Positions 48,247 to 60,132 of a stretch of 64,000 nt of DNA are shown in pieces. Made by a program: the position numbers and the translations under genes. The stretch lies in NCBI GenBank assembly GCA_030674155.1, contig CM060320.1, positions 27,265,012 to 27,329,011 of the forward strand, read 5' to 3'. Within the stretch, counting starts at the first letter, position 1. Each line of letters begins with the position of its first letter. Under the pieces are notes generated by a model. It made no database searches. It was not told where the DNA came from and saw only the letters and a program-made list of their open reading frames with translations. The DNA comes from Stramonita haemastoma. Taxonomy: Eukaryota; Mollusca; Gastropoda; Neogastropoda; Muricidae.

Positions 48247-48525
48247 GTGTGTGTGTGTGTGTATGTGTGTGTGTGTTCACAAAGGTCAGCCAGTTTACAT
48301 ATTACCAAACACACACACACATGCTCACATTCACAACACACACACCACACACACACACAGACGCGCGCGCACACTAGCACGCACGCATGGACACTCGAGC
48401 TCGCATGTAAAATACACACACACACACACACACACGCGCGCCCGCGCGCGCGCCGCGCGCGCGCGCACGCACGGACGCACGCATACATGCATGTACACGC
48501 ACGCACGCACACACGCCCGCATACA

Positions 48526-48618
<93 letters not shown>

Positions 48619-48625
48619 AGAAGAG
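48183..48625. repeat. Microsatellite cluster with (CG)n core
   Basis: (GT)n 48183-48244, CA-rich 48305-48435, alternating CG/CA block 48435-48475, ACGC repeats to 48530, (GA)n 48531-48625. Confidence 0.95.
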
Positions 48626-48746
48626 AGGAAACGGAAACGGAAACGGAGACGAAAACGCAATTATATTTCACAAAGGTAACATATTAAGTTACAAGACTTT
48701 TTTTCATCCAGCCCTCCAAAAAAAAAAGAAAGAAAACATTGCTAGA

Positions 48747-48749
<3 letters not shown>

Positions 48750-48824
<75 letters not shown>

Positions 48825-48860
48825 AAAGAGCAGACAGACAGACAGACAGACAGACATACA
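48750..48860. repeat. (GA)n and (CAGA)n microsatellite
   Basis: GA repeats 48752-48829, then GACA repeats to 48855. Confidence 0.95.
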
Positions 48861-49059
48861 AAGGCTATTGAAAGTTCGAGCGGTAAACTACAGGACCTAT
48901 GACCATGACGGTTGGTCACCTGATCAATTAAGTATGTTCAGGGACACACAATGTAGCATATAACAAAAGAACACACAGCAAAGTAACACCTGGCAGTGCA
49001 GTGCAATAATTCTAAAATACTATCAACAGAATGATTGCACTGCCGGGACTACACAGCAA

Positions 49060-50690
49060 CTCATGGCGCGCCAATCCAATCCAGTCCAATTATGTTGTTT
49101 ATAGCCCGGCCCGCCGACCACACAGGCCGTATCGGGGCTGTCACCTCTTCACGTTATTAATGTCAGATTAAAACCGTGCAACTATATAATTATACTGATT
49201 AAAACGGGGTTTAAAACCAGCTCTACTGTCCTTCCTAGATTCGACACCCTTGTCAACAATAAAGGTCGACACAGGGCGGGCATCGCATTGTGGGGAAAAA
49301 ACCACATCAGTAACATAATTTTTTTATATTAATGAAATAAAACCAAAACCAGATTCCTTAAAAATAACCTTGTTCTTAGCTACCGACTATACAACACTTT
49401 CACTCATATCAGACGGAAAATAAAAAGCCAGACTCTCTCAGGAATTTAAAAAAAATGGTGTCCAGTGGAACGACACAAAAAAGAATCTTTAGGGAGTCTG
49501 CAGTGAAGTGCTTCTGCTTAATATCCTGGATATCTTTATCTTTATTTATTATCTTTATTTTTCAAGGGTTACAGAGTAAGCACTACATACTTTTTTTTTT
49601 CATCCGGCCCATTTATCTCGACACCCTAGAAGCCCTGATGGCACAGCAACAATATTTCACTGAAATGAACGCAAAAGGCAACGGTGCAAACTGAATAGGC
49701 CTACAACATTGAAGCAGGTCTAAAAGCTTTGTCTGTTGTTGATGTAGCCTACCCAAAGGGCCATCCAAGGTTCTATATTAATATCGTATTATGCTAAAAA
49801 AAAAAAGTTTATTCAAGGTTGCTTTCTGCCATGACATTCAGCTTTCAGCCATGACAAGCATTTAGCATGATAACCTGTATTCTCGTTCACAGTAAACAAA
49901 ATCCCTGAACCTGGAGTATGGCTGCCTGTATGTTGAGATGTACTCAAACCCGTCATACAATCTGTAAACTTCTTAACCATTGTATTTGTATGGTCTCACT
50001 GTCATTCCCAGGTGGGATGAGTGAGAGTGCTGGCATATTGAAGAAGACCCCTACAATGTAAAGCCGAGGAACACGCAACAAGAAGAAATACAACGTTGTT
50101 ATAAGTTCCCAAAGCAGACTTTTACAACCATGGCAACTAAAATTGTAATAGAATATACAACCTTTGAGGCAAACCCCCTCCCCTTTACTCTTTTTTGTCG
50201 CTAAAAGTTTACCATACTTTCGGGGTCAGCCCCAGACCAATGGCCAGTGACAACAGCGTGCGTGACCTTGCGAGATAGGCTGACATTAGCCTATCGCTCA
50301 GAGGGCAGTGATCCGGCGAATATCCCTTGACCCATATGATTGTTCAAACATTCGCTATACATCAAGCACATTAATTCAAATTACTTGTATTCTGTCGTTA
50401 ATTTACGTATGTGCTGTTTTGTAAAAGATGTTTCTTTGACCAGTTATCACTCAAAACTGAACGTGAAGATATTTTGCAAACGGATTTGTTAAGGGGTCAA
50501 GCGACACCAATGTGAAAGCAAAGTCCAAGTTCAAGTTGGACCTCTTTATCGGTAACTTTTCAAGATTAGGATGCTTCTGTACGTGGATCCATGTTTTAGG
50601 AGCGTGATATTCGTTTGAATTTGGCCCTTACAATGACAATGTACTGGTGGGCAAAATAAGCATCTCCGCTTACTCAGTTACTGGCTATGC
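49060..50690. other. Upstream of seipin: repeat fragments
   Basis: 49090-49150 is tail fragment H (GTTTATAGCCCGGCCCGCCG). 49540-49640 resembles a reverse SINE tail 2. 49860-50080 is dispersed repeat G. The 600 bp before the seipin start show no clear TATA box. Confidence 0.45.
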
Positions 50691-50705
50691 TGTGTGCAAA
50701 AAGAA

Positions 50706-51269
50706 ATGATTGGCTTTAGCAAAGTTTACAACATCAATAGGCTTTGGATCACGTATTTGAACTATTTCGCCCACGTTTTGACTCAGGTTTTCATGGGTAT
50801 TGCAAAAACAATCGTTTCTCCTGGCACCGCTTTAAGATCATCGGTCAGCCAGGTTTTAGAGGCACTGAATGTATCCACAAGCCGTGTTGTTGATGGCGCG
50901 AAAGGTGCTCTCAAACGGTTGTTTATCTGCAGTGGAGTTGCCCTGGTGACCGTGTGGATTTCTTGTGCTTTGTACGTCTCCTTTTATCATTTCTATGTTC
51001 CAGCAGCCTCCCTCGTTCGACCTGCACACTTTCAGTTCAGGTGATTTAGTTTTGAGCTTTTTTTTTTTTTGTTAGTGATTGTAATCTTGATTTATAGTAA
51101 CTACTTACCCTGTTAATGATAAAAGCAGTTTTCTTTGAATTGCAGTGTGTGCCTGTATGCATTCGCGTGGCGCAGCACGTGGTTGTGTGTGTGTGTGTTG
51201 GGGTGTGGTGTCCCGCGCCCCGCGCAGTGCGTGCATGTATGTATGTGTGTAGTGTGTGTTCTTTTGTGT

Positions 51270-51309
<40 letters not shown>

Positions 51310-54300
51310 CACTAAGTTCCTAAATTTGCACCAGGCCTAGTTGCAGTTTTCTTTGCATCTTTTTCCCCTGCATATGAACCTACTTTTGCAGATGGCTATA
51401 AACTAGTGCTATTCTATAATTATTTCCTAGTAAAAAAATAAAAAGTCACAACCCAATGGCTCCAAAAAGGTAATTCATTATTGTGATTATATAATAGGAT
51501 ATAATATGGTTTTCAGAAAATTACCCGCTGGTTCCCATTGAAAATTTGTTAATAATAAATGGTCAGGAATAGTCCATGCTTCAATGAGCTCATAGGTGTA
51601 CAGGTCTGCTTTGCTGTTACTAGTGTTAGTGTTCCGGAATTGCTCATTGTGATATATATACACCTTCCCAGTTAATGAGTTTTACCAACTTACCAAGGTT
51701 TGCCATTTTATTTTCTTTAGAAAGATCTAAGTTCACATACATCTACTGAGTAATATTAGGCCACAATGAGGCCACCAACCAGAGGGGCCCTGCCCTGCAC
51801 AGTTACTGGATCTATTTAGTGGTTTTCAGTTTAGTGGTGCTTGTTCTAATCCATTATCTGGCATACATTGATACAGAGCACCACCCTGAAACCCCTGATT
51901 GAGGACAGATCAGCTTAGTCACAGAACAGGACTAAATCAATGAGATGTCCTCCTGGAGTGGCCACAGAGAACAATCACAACATCCTTTTAGGTTCAACAG
52001 CTGTCTCACCTGAATTTCCACACTCCATTGGTGCAGTCATTGGAATGTATGATTCATGAATGGGAAACCAACATTGAGGCCATAATCAGACCAGAGCAGT
52101 AGGGGCCACTGAATCAACGAGGGGCCATCTAATCAAAGACTTTTTTCTTTTTTGCATTGATGATGATGATGGTTGATGGTGGTGAGGGTTACATGTAATG
52201 ATGATGTAATAGAAGTATGACGCTTGACATTGACAGTGCTGCTGTACTCAATCATGGCCACGTTTTGTCATCTTTATTTTATCATTTTCACTACAGGTTA
52301 GTTGATGATTACAATTTATGTATAAAATACATTTTAAGTTTAAGGTAATGTTAATTTTAATTTTTTTCCCATGTTATATATGATATGAATTCTGAACTTA
52401 TGAAGAAAAAGATGTAACAACTTTGCCTCTTGTTTTGAATAATCAGGAATTTATTAATAAGGCAAGATGCATGTGTAAATTTAACAAGGTTTAAGTAACA
52501 TTACACATGACATTTTAAGGCTTTTGCATCTTGTTTTGGTTGTGTTTTCCAGGGTGTGCTCAGGTGGCTCAGGTATTTGTTCTTTCCCCACTGCAAACAT
52601 CACACTTGTGCACCAAACTGTGCAGAGGTAAGTCAGAACTTCAGCGTAGGATACAATATTTTGTAGACCACATATTTCAAGACTGAACTTGACAGATGCT
52701 ATGGGATAGTAGCACATTATTTCTTGGCATTATGATATATTTGCTATAAAAATTAAGAAACTGAAACATTTTGTGGGTATGTATTCTACTATCTAGAATT
52801 TCTTTATTCATGATGGAATGCCTTACAGAAAGATGATGAGCTTTCTCAAATCTAAACACTTTTTCATAAAACAAACTCTGTTTTGATTATGTTACCCTCT
52901 GTGGTTAATTAATTACTGTAATTTTTTCTGATGAAAAAATGTTAATATTTGAAAAAAATTATCTTTGAGGTGGGTTTTTTTTTCATTAAAAAATTTTGTT
53001 TTAATAAATACAATTTGAAGGTGTTTAACTGTTTTGTGATTTTCTGATTAAATAGCAGTACATAAAAGAAACTGTACACTGCTGTATTGCTTCTACTTTT
53101 TGTAATCATGTATTGTAAAATATCCAATTAAATGATAACAATGGTGATATAATATGATGATAATAAAAGAAGTGAAGCATACTCCTCCTAACACAGTAAC
53201 AGTGATACTGATGATGATTCATGTATTTTTTTTTTTTTTTTTTTTTACATCTGCACTTCTGTCAAAGACAAGACATTAAAGCAATTTACTGTGCATTTAC
53301 TGATTGGAAACAGTTGGGTTTTTAATCAGAGAGCAGTCTCACCCCCCCCCCCCCCACCTCTCTCTCAATTTCTCTCTCTCTGTCATGTTAAAAATGGTAT
53401 TAAAAAACAAACTGAAATAGAAATTGAATTAAAAGAAACCCAGCCTGCTTAAGCACACAAACTTACACTGGACACTCTCAATTAAAAAAAAAAAGGTGAT
53501 GAGGGTGATAATTGTTGTTGCTGTTGTAAAAGTTTATGATTTATGAATACTTAATTTTTATATATTTTTTTTTATTGAATACATTCAGTTGATTCATGCT
53601 GAAGCTTTTGTATATTATGACAAAGGATGCATACTGTTTCCAGGTTCTAGGAACTGGCCAGCAATATCGAGTTATCCTCAAGCTGCTTATACCAGATTCA
53701 GCCCTCAACAGGGATGCAGGTGAGAATCGTTTTTACCTGTTCAGGGTCAAAAACCATATCTTAGCACTTGCTATCTATATCTAGTTTGGATGCAGCACAT
53801 GAAAATTTTTAGAAAATCAGAATTTAGTGGATGATCATTTTGTTTGCTTGAAATGAATTTTCTTTGTTAGTACTATCAGCAAAAATTAAATGAATCACTT
53901 GAAAAGTTAAAACTCAGTTTTAACTTTTATTGATTCTGTGCAATTACTACCAGTTTGGAACTATTCATTTTCTTTGTGTGACACTGGCAGTTATTTAATA
54001 AATTACCTTCACTTGCATTAGTTTTGATATTCAGTAAGAAGTATGAGATTCAAAGAAAAAAATGTGATTCTATGAAATAGATTAGTTCAAACATTGTCTC
54101 CCTCCCCCCTTTCCCTTAGTTGCTTAGAACAATATTGTTTGTAAAAAGACAATGTCCTCTGCATATGTTATTGTTGTTTTTTTGTTTTTTTTCATTGCTG
54201 GGCTAGAGCCCAGATCTGCACCAATGGTGAGATTTTTGTGTATACATGACTGCTTTTGCCCATTTTGTAAGGTATCCACATTCACACATTGGGGGGAAAT

Positions 54301-55089
54301 CTGTTTCTTCTTTTTCTGTATTCATTTTTCCACATTTTGTCTTCAGCTGAGTGTGTTTGATGTTTCACCCCTGTATCTTCTTTCCTCCTCCCTCCTTTAT
54401 CCTATATTAGTTTGGTTTTTATTTCTCTCCTCTACAAAATGCAATAGCCAATACTTATAACATTATTGTTTTTTTTATGGCTTTTTCAGGGATGTTCATG
54501 GTTAATGGAAGAATGTATGACCAAGCTGGATCCACTATTCAGGAGTCTTCAAGGGCTGTGAGTTGAAGATTGTATTTGTTATCTAAATATTCTGTTGTTT
54601 GTTCCTTGATTAAATTAATAATCATTCTGGGTGGTAATGTATTGATCAGTATTCGATTTATAAATTTGTTACTTTAGCACAAGGAATCATGATTTTCATT
54701 CAGAATCATAATTTTTTTCTGTTAAAAAGGATTTTTGTTTTGTCATTTATGATTTTTCTTTTGGGTGTTAAGTTTCTTTACACTGTTTTGTCAGTTTGTG
54801 CATTTGAACTGGATAGTTTAAAAATTTACAAAATTTTGCAGTGGTGCCCCAGCAGTCTACAAGACTACAGGACAGGTGACAGCAAGATGAATTATAATTA
54901 TAAAATTGTAATTGTAGGATCGCTGTATGCAGTTACAAAAACCATTTTTCATTCAGATTTGTCAAAGATTCTTAGACATTGGGCGGTATAACAGCAAGTA
55001 CGAATTCACACCCTGTGATCACTGGATCTGTTGTTATGTCATGTAGACAAACTTGTGCAGATGAGTACCACCCCCTACACACCCACCAC

Positions 55090-55142
<53 letters not shown>

Positions 55143-55173
55143 TATAAAAGGTAGTGTGTGTGTGTGTGTGTGT

Positions 55174-55204
<31 letters not shown>

Positions 55205-55467
55205 TACACATTTTTAACATGAATTTTGTCATTGTGGTTTGGGCAGGTTGCAGTGAAATACCAGTCTGATGCACTGAAACTGATTCGGACCATTGCATTA
55301 GCACCTCTGTACTTCACAGGTAACTTGACATTTTATGCTTTTTTTGTTTTGTTTGTTTGTAGTTTGTGTGTGTGAGAAAGAGACAGAAAGAGAGCCAGGG
55401 GAGAGAGAGAGTGTGTGTCTGTGATAGAAAGAGTGTGTGTGTGCATGCATGCATGGATGCATGCATG

Positions 55468-55550
<83 letters not shown>

Positions 55551-55920
55551 CTAGAATTTCCATTTTATATTTAAAAAGAAGCAGTTAAGAAGCATAAGAA
55601 CATATGAATCCTATTTTTTCTATACAAGGATAAGAAATATATATTTTATATGTATTTTTTAACTTGAAAATTATCAGTTCAAAGCAAAGGGACAGAAAAT
55701 ATAAAATGAAGTAGTATAGAGAGATAAAGTAATAGATACCAAGCAAGAGAAAGAGAATATGGAACATAGGTTCATAATTATATAATATCCCTGGAGCTGA
55801 GTTTATAGCAAAGTACATTGTTTTTGAGGTAAATTTTTAGATACATAACAAATTTAATTTTAACTACACAAATTTACCATGTTGCACAAGAATAATAATA
55901 ATAATAATGATAATATAATA

Positions 55921-55961
<41 letters not shown>

Positions 55962-55971
55962 TAACAATAGT

Positions 55972-56011
<40 letters not shown>

Positions 56012-56308
56012 TGAATTTTTATAACACTGAATCTTGTCAAGATAACAAATCAGTGCCTGCGTTCAAATTATTCACATACATGCGACGGTTCACAAATAAA
56101 AGATTTAAAATCATAAATCTAAACACACACACATGCACATACACACACAAAGTTCTGCTTTTTGGAAGAATAAGCCATTGTGTGCCGGTGGGGGTGGATT
56201 AAAAAATTTACAAAACTGCATATACACAGGGGTTGGATGTAAAAAAAAGCGCTTATTTCATTATCCCTGAAATAGAATAATAACTAAATAAATATACATG
56301 CACGCACG

Positions 56309-56392
<84 letters not shown>

Positions 56393-57181
56393 GAGTAGTG
56401 CACTAAGGCAAAGTAATAAGAATGTGAGACATGGTAAGTGTGTTTATTTTAAGGGTTTTTTTTGCTACCCCCCCCCTCAAAAAACCCACAGAAAACCAAC
56501 CAAACAAACAAACACCCCACTGTTATAATTCTTGTTTGTAGATCTGATAAGAAAAAAGAAATGTCTGTTTCAAGATTTTGCAGAAGAATCTCAAATTCTG
56601 GACATTGAGCTGTTTGATGACTTCAGGGATGACTATGTAAGTATTTCTGATTTTATTATCATTATTTCTGTGTATGTAGGTGGGAATTTTGTTTAACATT
56701 AAGTGTGTCTACACAGACATGTTTGGTGTGTGATATGTGTGCGTGTGTGTGTCAATGCTTGTGGGTTTTTACATGTTGGAGTCAATATTACCCTATTAGT
56801 ATTATCCGAGATTTGTAAATTTAAAGTGGAGAGGTCACTAAAGTTATAGCGTAGAACAACACTTGGCAGATCAGAAAGTATAAGAAACTGTAAGAAAGAA
56901 CGCACATATAATGAGTCTATGAAGGTAAAAGTAAGGTAAAGGTGTCTCATAACCTAGGTGGTCGTAGTGGAGCAAGGCATCAGAGAGCTCAACTTCTCTA
57001 GGGGCCAGCATGTTGAGGGTGCGCCCATCTCCTCTCCCTCGCTGTATGAAAGCACTGGAAATAGACCACCCCCTCCACACTGCTTTGACATAGGGTCTAT
57101 GAAGAATCTGAAAACATACAAAGCACTTGGAAGTTGGCCTTTCATCCTTTATTTCTTTCTTTTATTTTCAGAATGTGTGTA

Positions 57182-57251
<70 letters not shown>

Positions 57252-58613
57252 GAGCGCATGCACATGCCTACCTGGCTTCTTGGTGAAATGCTTGTGGTCA
57301 AAGGGAAGTAATATATCAAAGGTACAACTCTCGTAAGTTCTCTCCCTTTAACCATACTGCTCAAAATCTGATGTTTTTTTGTTTTTTTTAAAATAGAAAT
57401 AATCATAAGCTGTAGAGCTGAACAGGTTGTAAAGAAAGAAAACAAGATATTTACAGTTGATTTGAAAATGCGTCAAAACATTAAATTTTCTGGTTCTGCC
57501 AATTTGATTGAAATCAAACTTTTATTTGTGATGTTAGGGATGGTTTGAGGTGTGGGGAGAGGGAGGGATGTAAGTTGATGGTGTCAATGGACTAGAGGGC
57601 TGAATAAGATTTGATAGTTGGATCCATGATTTGAAATCTGTGGAGGATTTAGGTTTGGGTATTTTTGTTAAGTTAAAATTTTTTTTTTTAATGAATTGAT
57701 TTTTTAAAAAATGTTCCTCAGCTAGCTCCAAGTGGTGAGATTTTGCATATGCAATCGTTTGGATGTAGATTTGAAATGCAGTTTGAGGAAATTTCTTTTA
57801 TATCATAGAAACATGCTTTCTTAGAATATGTGAATGTAAGATACCTGTAAAAGACTTATATATGTGTGTCCATGTATTTGTTGATTACTTTCAAACAGAA
57901 GTGCAGAGACATGAAGCGTGTGTGTTGATATTGCTCAGTATTGATGTATAATATGTTTCAGTACCAGCCAACTGTAGGAGTGCTGCTGGAAATCCAAAGC
58001 CACATGCTGACCTTCTACTCTGCTCAGCTGCAGTTCCACGCCTGCTATGCAGGGCTGAAGTGAGTAGTTGACACCATCAGAGAACAATGAACAAAAATTC
58101 ATCGCTGTTAAAGCTTTACAAGCCATTCAGCAGTAGTAGGTAGTCAAGTCATAAACACTTTAATCATCCCTGAAGGGCAATTGACAATACTGACAGGCAT
58201 ATTGATACAAATCATAATCAAGACACAAAATAACTACATTTCGTATTTGTTCAAACATTGTTCAAGTCACCCTTCCAACAAAGAAACCAAAAAAACCCAT
58301 CCCAAACAACCAAACACAACAACACCAAACTCTAAAAAAAGAGAAAAGCCAAAAAAACCCCTATGATAAATATTCACAGCTCTGTCAACACCACCTGTGC
58401 AGGTACTACCTGTTCTACTACCCCGTGAGCAGTGCCATATGCGGGGTGACCTTCAACTGTGTCTGGCTGATGGCCGTGTTCCTGCTCACCTGGTGCAGGG
58501 GAGGCATCAGTCTGCTGGAGTTGTGGCTGACCAGGATCAGTGACTTCATGCTGGGGAAGGGTGATGGTGAGGAGAGTGAAGAGACCCTGGACTTCCCAAT
58601 GGGGAATGTCTGA
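50706..58613 (+). CDS. BSCL2: Seipin homologue (8 coding exons, one-base phase mismatch)
   Basis: ER membrane protein at ER-lipid droplet contacts; forms rings that drive droplet growth. Coding exons: 50706-51040, 52553-52627, 53644-53719, 54490-54557, 55247-55319, 56542-56636, 57962-58059 and 58403-58613. ATG 50706 is chosen because the upstream frame has no other ATG. TM1 is about residues 72-94 (LFICSGVALVTVWISCALYV). The lumenal beta-sandwich runs through ICSFPTANITLV, GTGQQYRVILKLLIPDSA, MFMVNGRMYD, SSRAVAVKYQSDALK, ILDIELFDDFRDDY, PTVGVLLEIQSHMLTFYSAQ. TM2 follows (ICGVTFNCVWLMAVFLLTWC), then a short acidic tail. Human seipin shows the same order, with CSFPVANVSL and GQPYRV in place. 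Exon 2 ends with AG of a codon but exon 3 opens in frame zero with GTT CTA; one G appears to be missing at this junction. Restored length is about 343 aa. All other junctions fit. A (TG)n tract lies before exon 5. Confidence 0.93.
51180..51310. repeat. (GT)n microsatellite in seipin intron 1
   Basis: GT-rich with interruptions. The longest run is 51271-51307. Confidence 0.9.
54195..54290 (-). repeat. Tail D copy in seipin intron 3
   Basis: GGGCTAGAGCCCAGATCTGC, CCAATGGTGAGATTTTTGTG. Confidence 0.5.
55087..55205. repeat. (CA)n then (GT)n inverted pair in seipin intron 4
   Basis: About 26 CA units (55090-55141) face about 20 GT units (55153-55202) across a 14-bp loop, directly upstream of exon 5 (55247). 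The pre-mRNA could fold this into a hairpin. Confidence 0.9.
55370..55550. repeat. Microsatellites in seipin intron 5
   Basis: GT/GA mixed, CATG repeats at 55442-55466, (GT)n at 55472-55549. Confidence 0.9.
55889..56390 (+). repeat. (AAT)n, (ATC)n, SINE 3' fragment and (CA)n in seipin intron 5
   Basis: AAT repeats 55891-55958, ATC repeats 55973-56007, a SINE end with tail 2 at 56150-56290 (CATTGTGTGCCGGTGGGGGT, TTATCCCTGAAATAGAATAA), CA repeats 56302-56388. Confidence 0.8.
56930..57070 (-). mobile_element. 5S-like SINE, 3' fragment
   Basis: On the - strand the segment carries CCAGCATATAG-like and CACCTTTACCTTAC-like ends; on the + strand it reads AAGGTAAAGGTGTCTCATAA then GGGGCCAGCATGTTGAGGGT. 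3' part only. In seipin intron 6. Confidence 0.6.
57183..57250. repeat. (GT)n microsatellite in seipin intron 6
   Basis: About 27 units ending in GCGCGCGC. Confidence 0.95.
57715..57770 (-). repeat. Tail D fragment in seipin intron 6
   Basis: CCTCAGCTAGCTCCAAGTGG then TGAGATTTTGCATATGCAAT. Confidence 0.5.
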
Positions 58614-58679
58614 GACAGGGAGGAGGAGGATGTGGAGACTGTGAAATGTAAGGATTTGGGGTGGTAGGGGTAGGGGATT

Positions 58680-58854
58680 CTGTGTTAGTTGTTATTGTTA
58701 TGGTGGTGGTGATGATGATTTGTGTTATCATTTATCATCATCATTATTACATCATATCACATCATCATCACCACGCCACCACCACCACCACCACCACCAC
58801 CACCACCACCACCACCTTTGCTGTTGTTGTTGTCATCACCACCACCACCACCAT

Positions 58855-58890
<36 letters not shown>

Positions 58891-59005
58891 CTTCTTCTTC
58901 TTCTTCTTTTTCTTCTTTTTCTTCTCTTATAGTAGTAGTTAGAGTAGTAGTATAGTAGTAGTAGTAGTAGTAGTATGTAGTAGTATAGTAGTAGTGGTGT
59001 GTGTA

Positions 59006-59042
<37 letters not shown>

Positions 59043-59095
59043 TAAAGTAGTAGTGGTAGTAGTATCATTAGTATTGGTATTAGTATTATCATCAT
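58680..59095. repeat. Trinucleotide repeat cluster
   Basis: (CCA)n 58770-58816, (TTG)n 58855-58888, (TTC)n 58888-58925, (TAG)n 58927-59075. These give the false homopolymer frames. Confidence 0.95.
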
Positions 59096-59219
59096 GTTGT
59101 TATGATTATTTCAGTTAAAAGGTTGTGTTTTGATTGTGTGGTGGTGGTAGTGGGGGTGTGAAATTCTTCTGTGGTGAAAATTTTTGTGTGTGGTTGTTTT
59201 CAGAAAATTTGCCCCAGAT

Positions 59220-59234
59220 TAGCATGTGTGTTGA

Positions 59235-59269
<35 letters not shown>

Positions 59270-59448
59270 GTGTGTGTGTGTGTGTCTGTGTGTCTGTTGT
59301 GGCGCATGTGTGTGTGTGTTGTGTTGTATGTGTGTTGCGTTGTGTGTATGTGTGTGTGTGTGTTTGCTATATATATAATCTGTGGTACTGGTCTTTAGTT
59401 TTGGATCACTCATGGTGGCCTTGCATAGAGAGTGCAGGGGGGGGATAA

Positions 59449-59508
<60 letters not shown>

Positions 59509-59815
59509 GAGAGAGAGAGAGAGCATGCACAGTACATATGAGAGATGAGTGCATGCACATATGCTGATAGAAAATGCAATGAAGTAAAACACACACACGT
59601 ACACGTACACACACACTACACACACACACACACCACACCACACCACACCACACCACACCCACCACACCACACACCACCAGTATCTCCCCCCCCCCCCCCC
59701 CCCCAACACACTCAACCACACCCACCCACCACCCACACCCCCACTACACACACACCACACAACCCACTCCCCTTCTCCCCACAACATCACACCACACCAC
59801 CACCACCCCCCCCCT
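59220..59815. repeat. GT, GA and CA-rich repeats with a poly-C run
   Basis: (GT)n 59234-59370, (GA)n 59452-59522, CACAC-type repeats 59588-59680, C run 59686-59704, CCACA-rich to 59815. Confidence 0.9.
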
Positions 59816-59903
59816 GAAAATCAAAACGTACAACATTTCAAACCCAACTATACACACCACAACACTACTAGTATTCATCCATGATATTCACCACCCTTTT
59901 CAG

Positions 59904-60072
59904 GTTACGTTCAACCCTTTACGTCATGACCTCACCGAAAGTGACAGAGACAGCGGCAGAAAGCGTGGGCAGTGGCACCACAGACTCACCAATCCCAGAA
60001 ACTCCCTCAGAGCAGCAAGAACATCACCCAGTGACAGGCCCTATCTCGTCCAGCCTTTCACTGTGGGTGTAG
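59904..60072 (+). CDS. Possible alternative last exon of seipin
   Basis: A good acceptor (CCACCCTTTTCAG) precedes 59904. One frame runs to TAG at 60070-60072 and encodes a Ser/Thr/Pro/Glu-rich stretch: VMTSPKVTETAAESVGSG, then DSPIPETPSEQQEHHPVTG. Long vertebrate seipins have a disordered C-terminal tail of this character. A second frame is also open to about 60132. The frame needed from exon 8 does not match simply, and exon 8 has a stop at 58611-58613. After that stop the same frame continues with DREEEDVETVK before a GTAAGG donor. Untested; it may be 3' UTR. Confidence 0.3.
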
Positions 60073-60132
60073 CAGTCGTCGAGAAGGCGGAGAAGCATGA
60101 AGACGGGAAAGTACCGAGGCCAAGACAGTTTT

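Noticed and set aside
49455..49694. Possible upstream exon of seipin
   Set aside because: The frame overlaps a SINE tail-like segment and shows no conserved residues; seipin exon 1 already has a suitable ATG.
58661..58955. Poly-His, poly-Pro and poly-Cys frames
   Set aside because: Trinucleotide repeats read in three frames.
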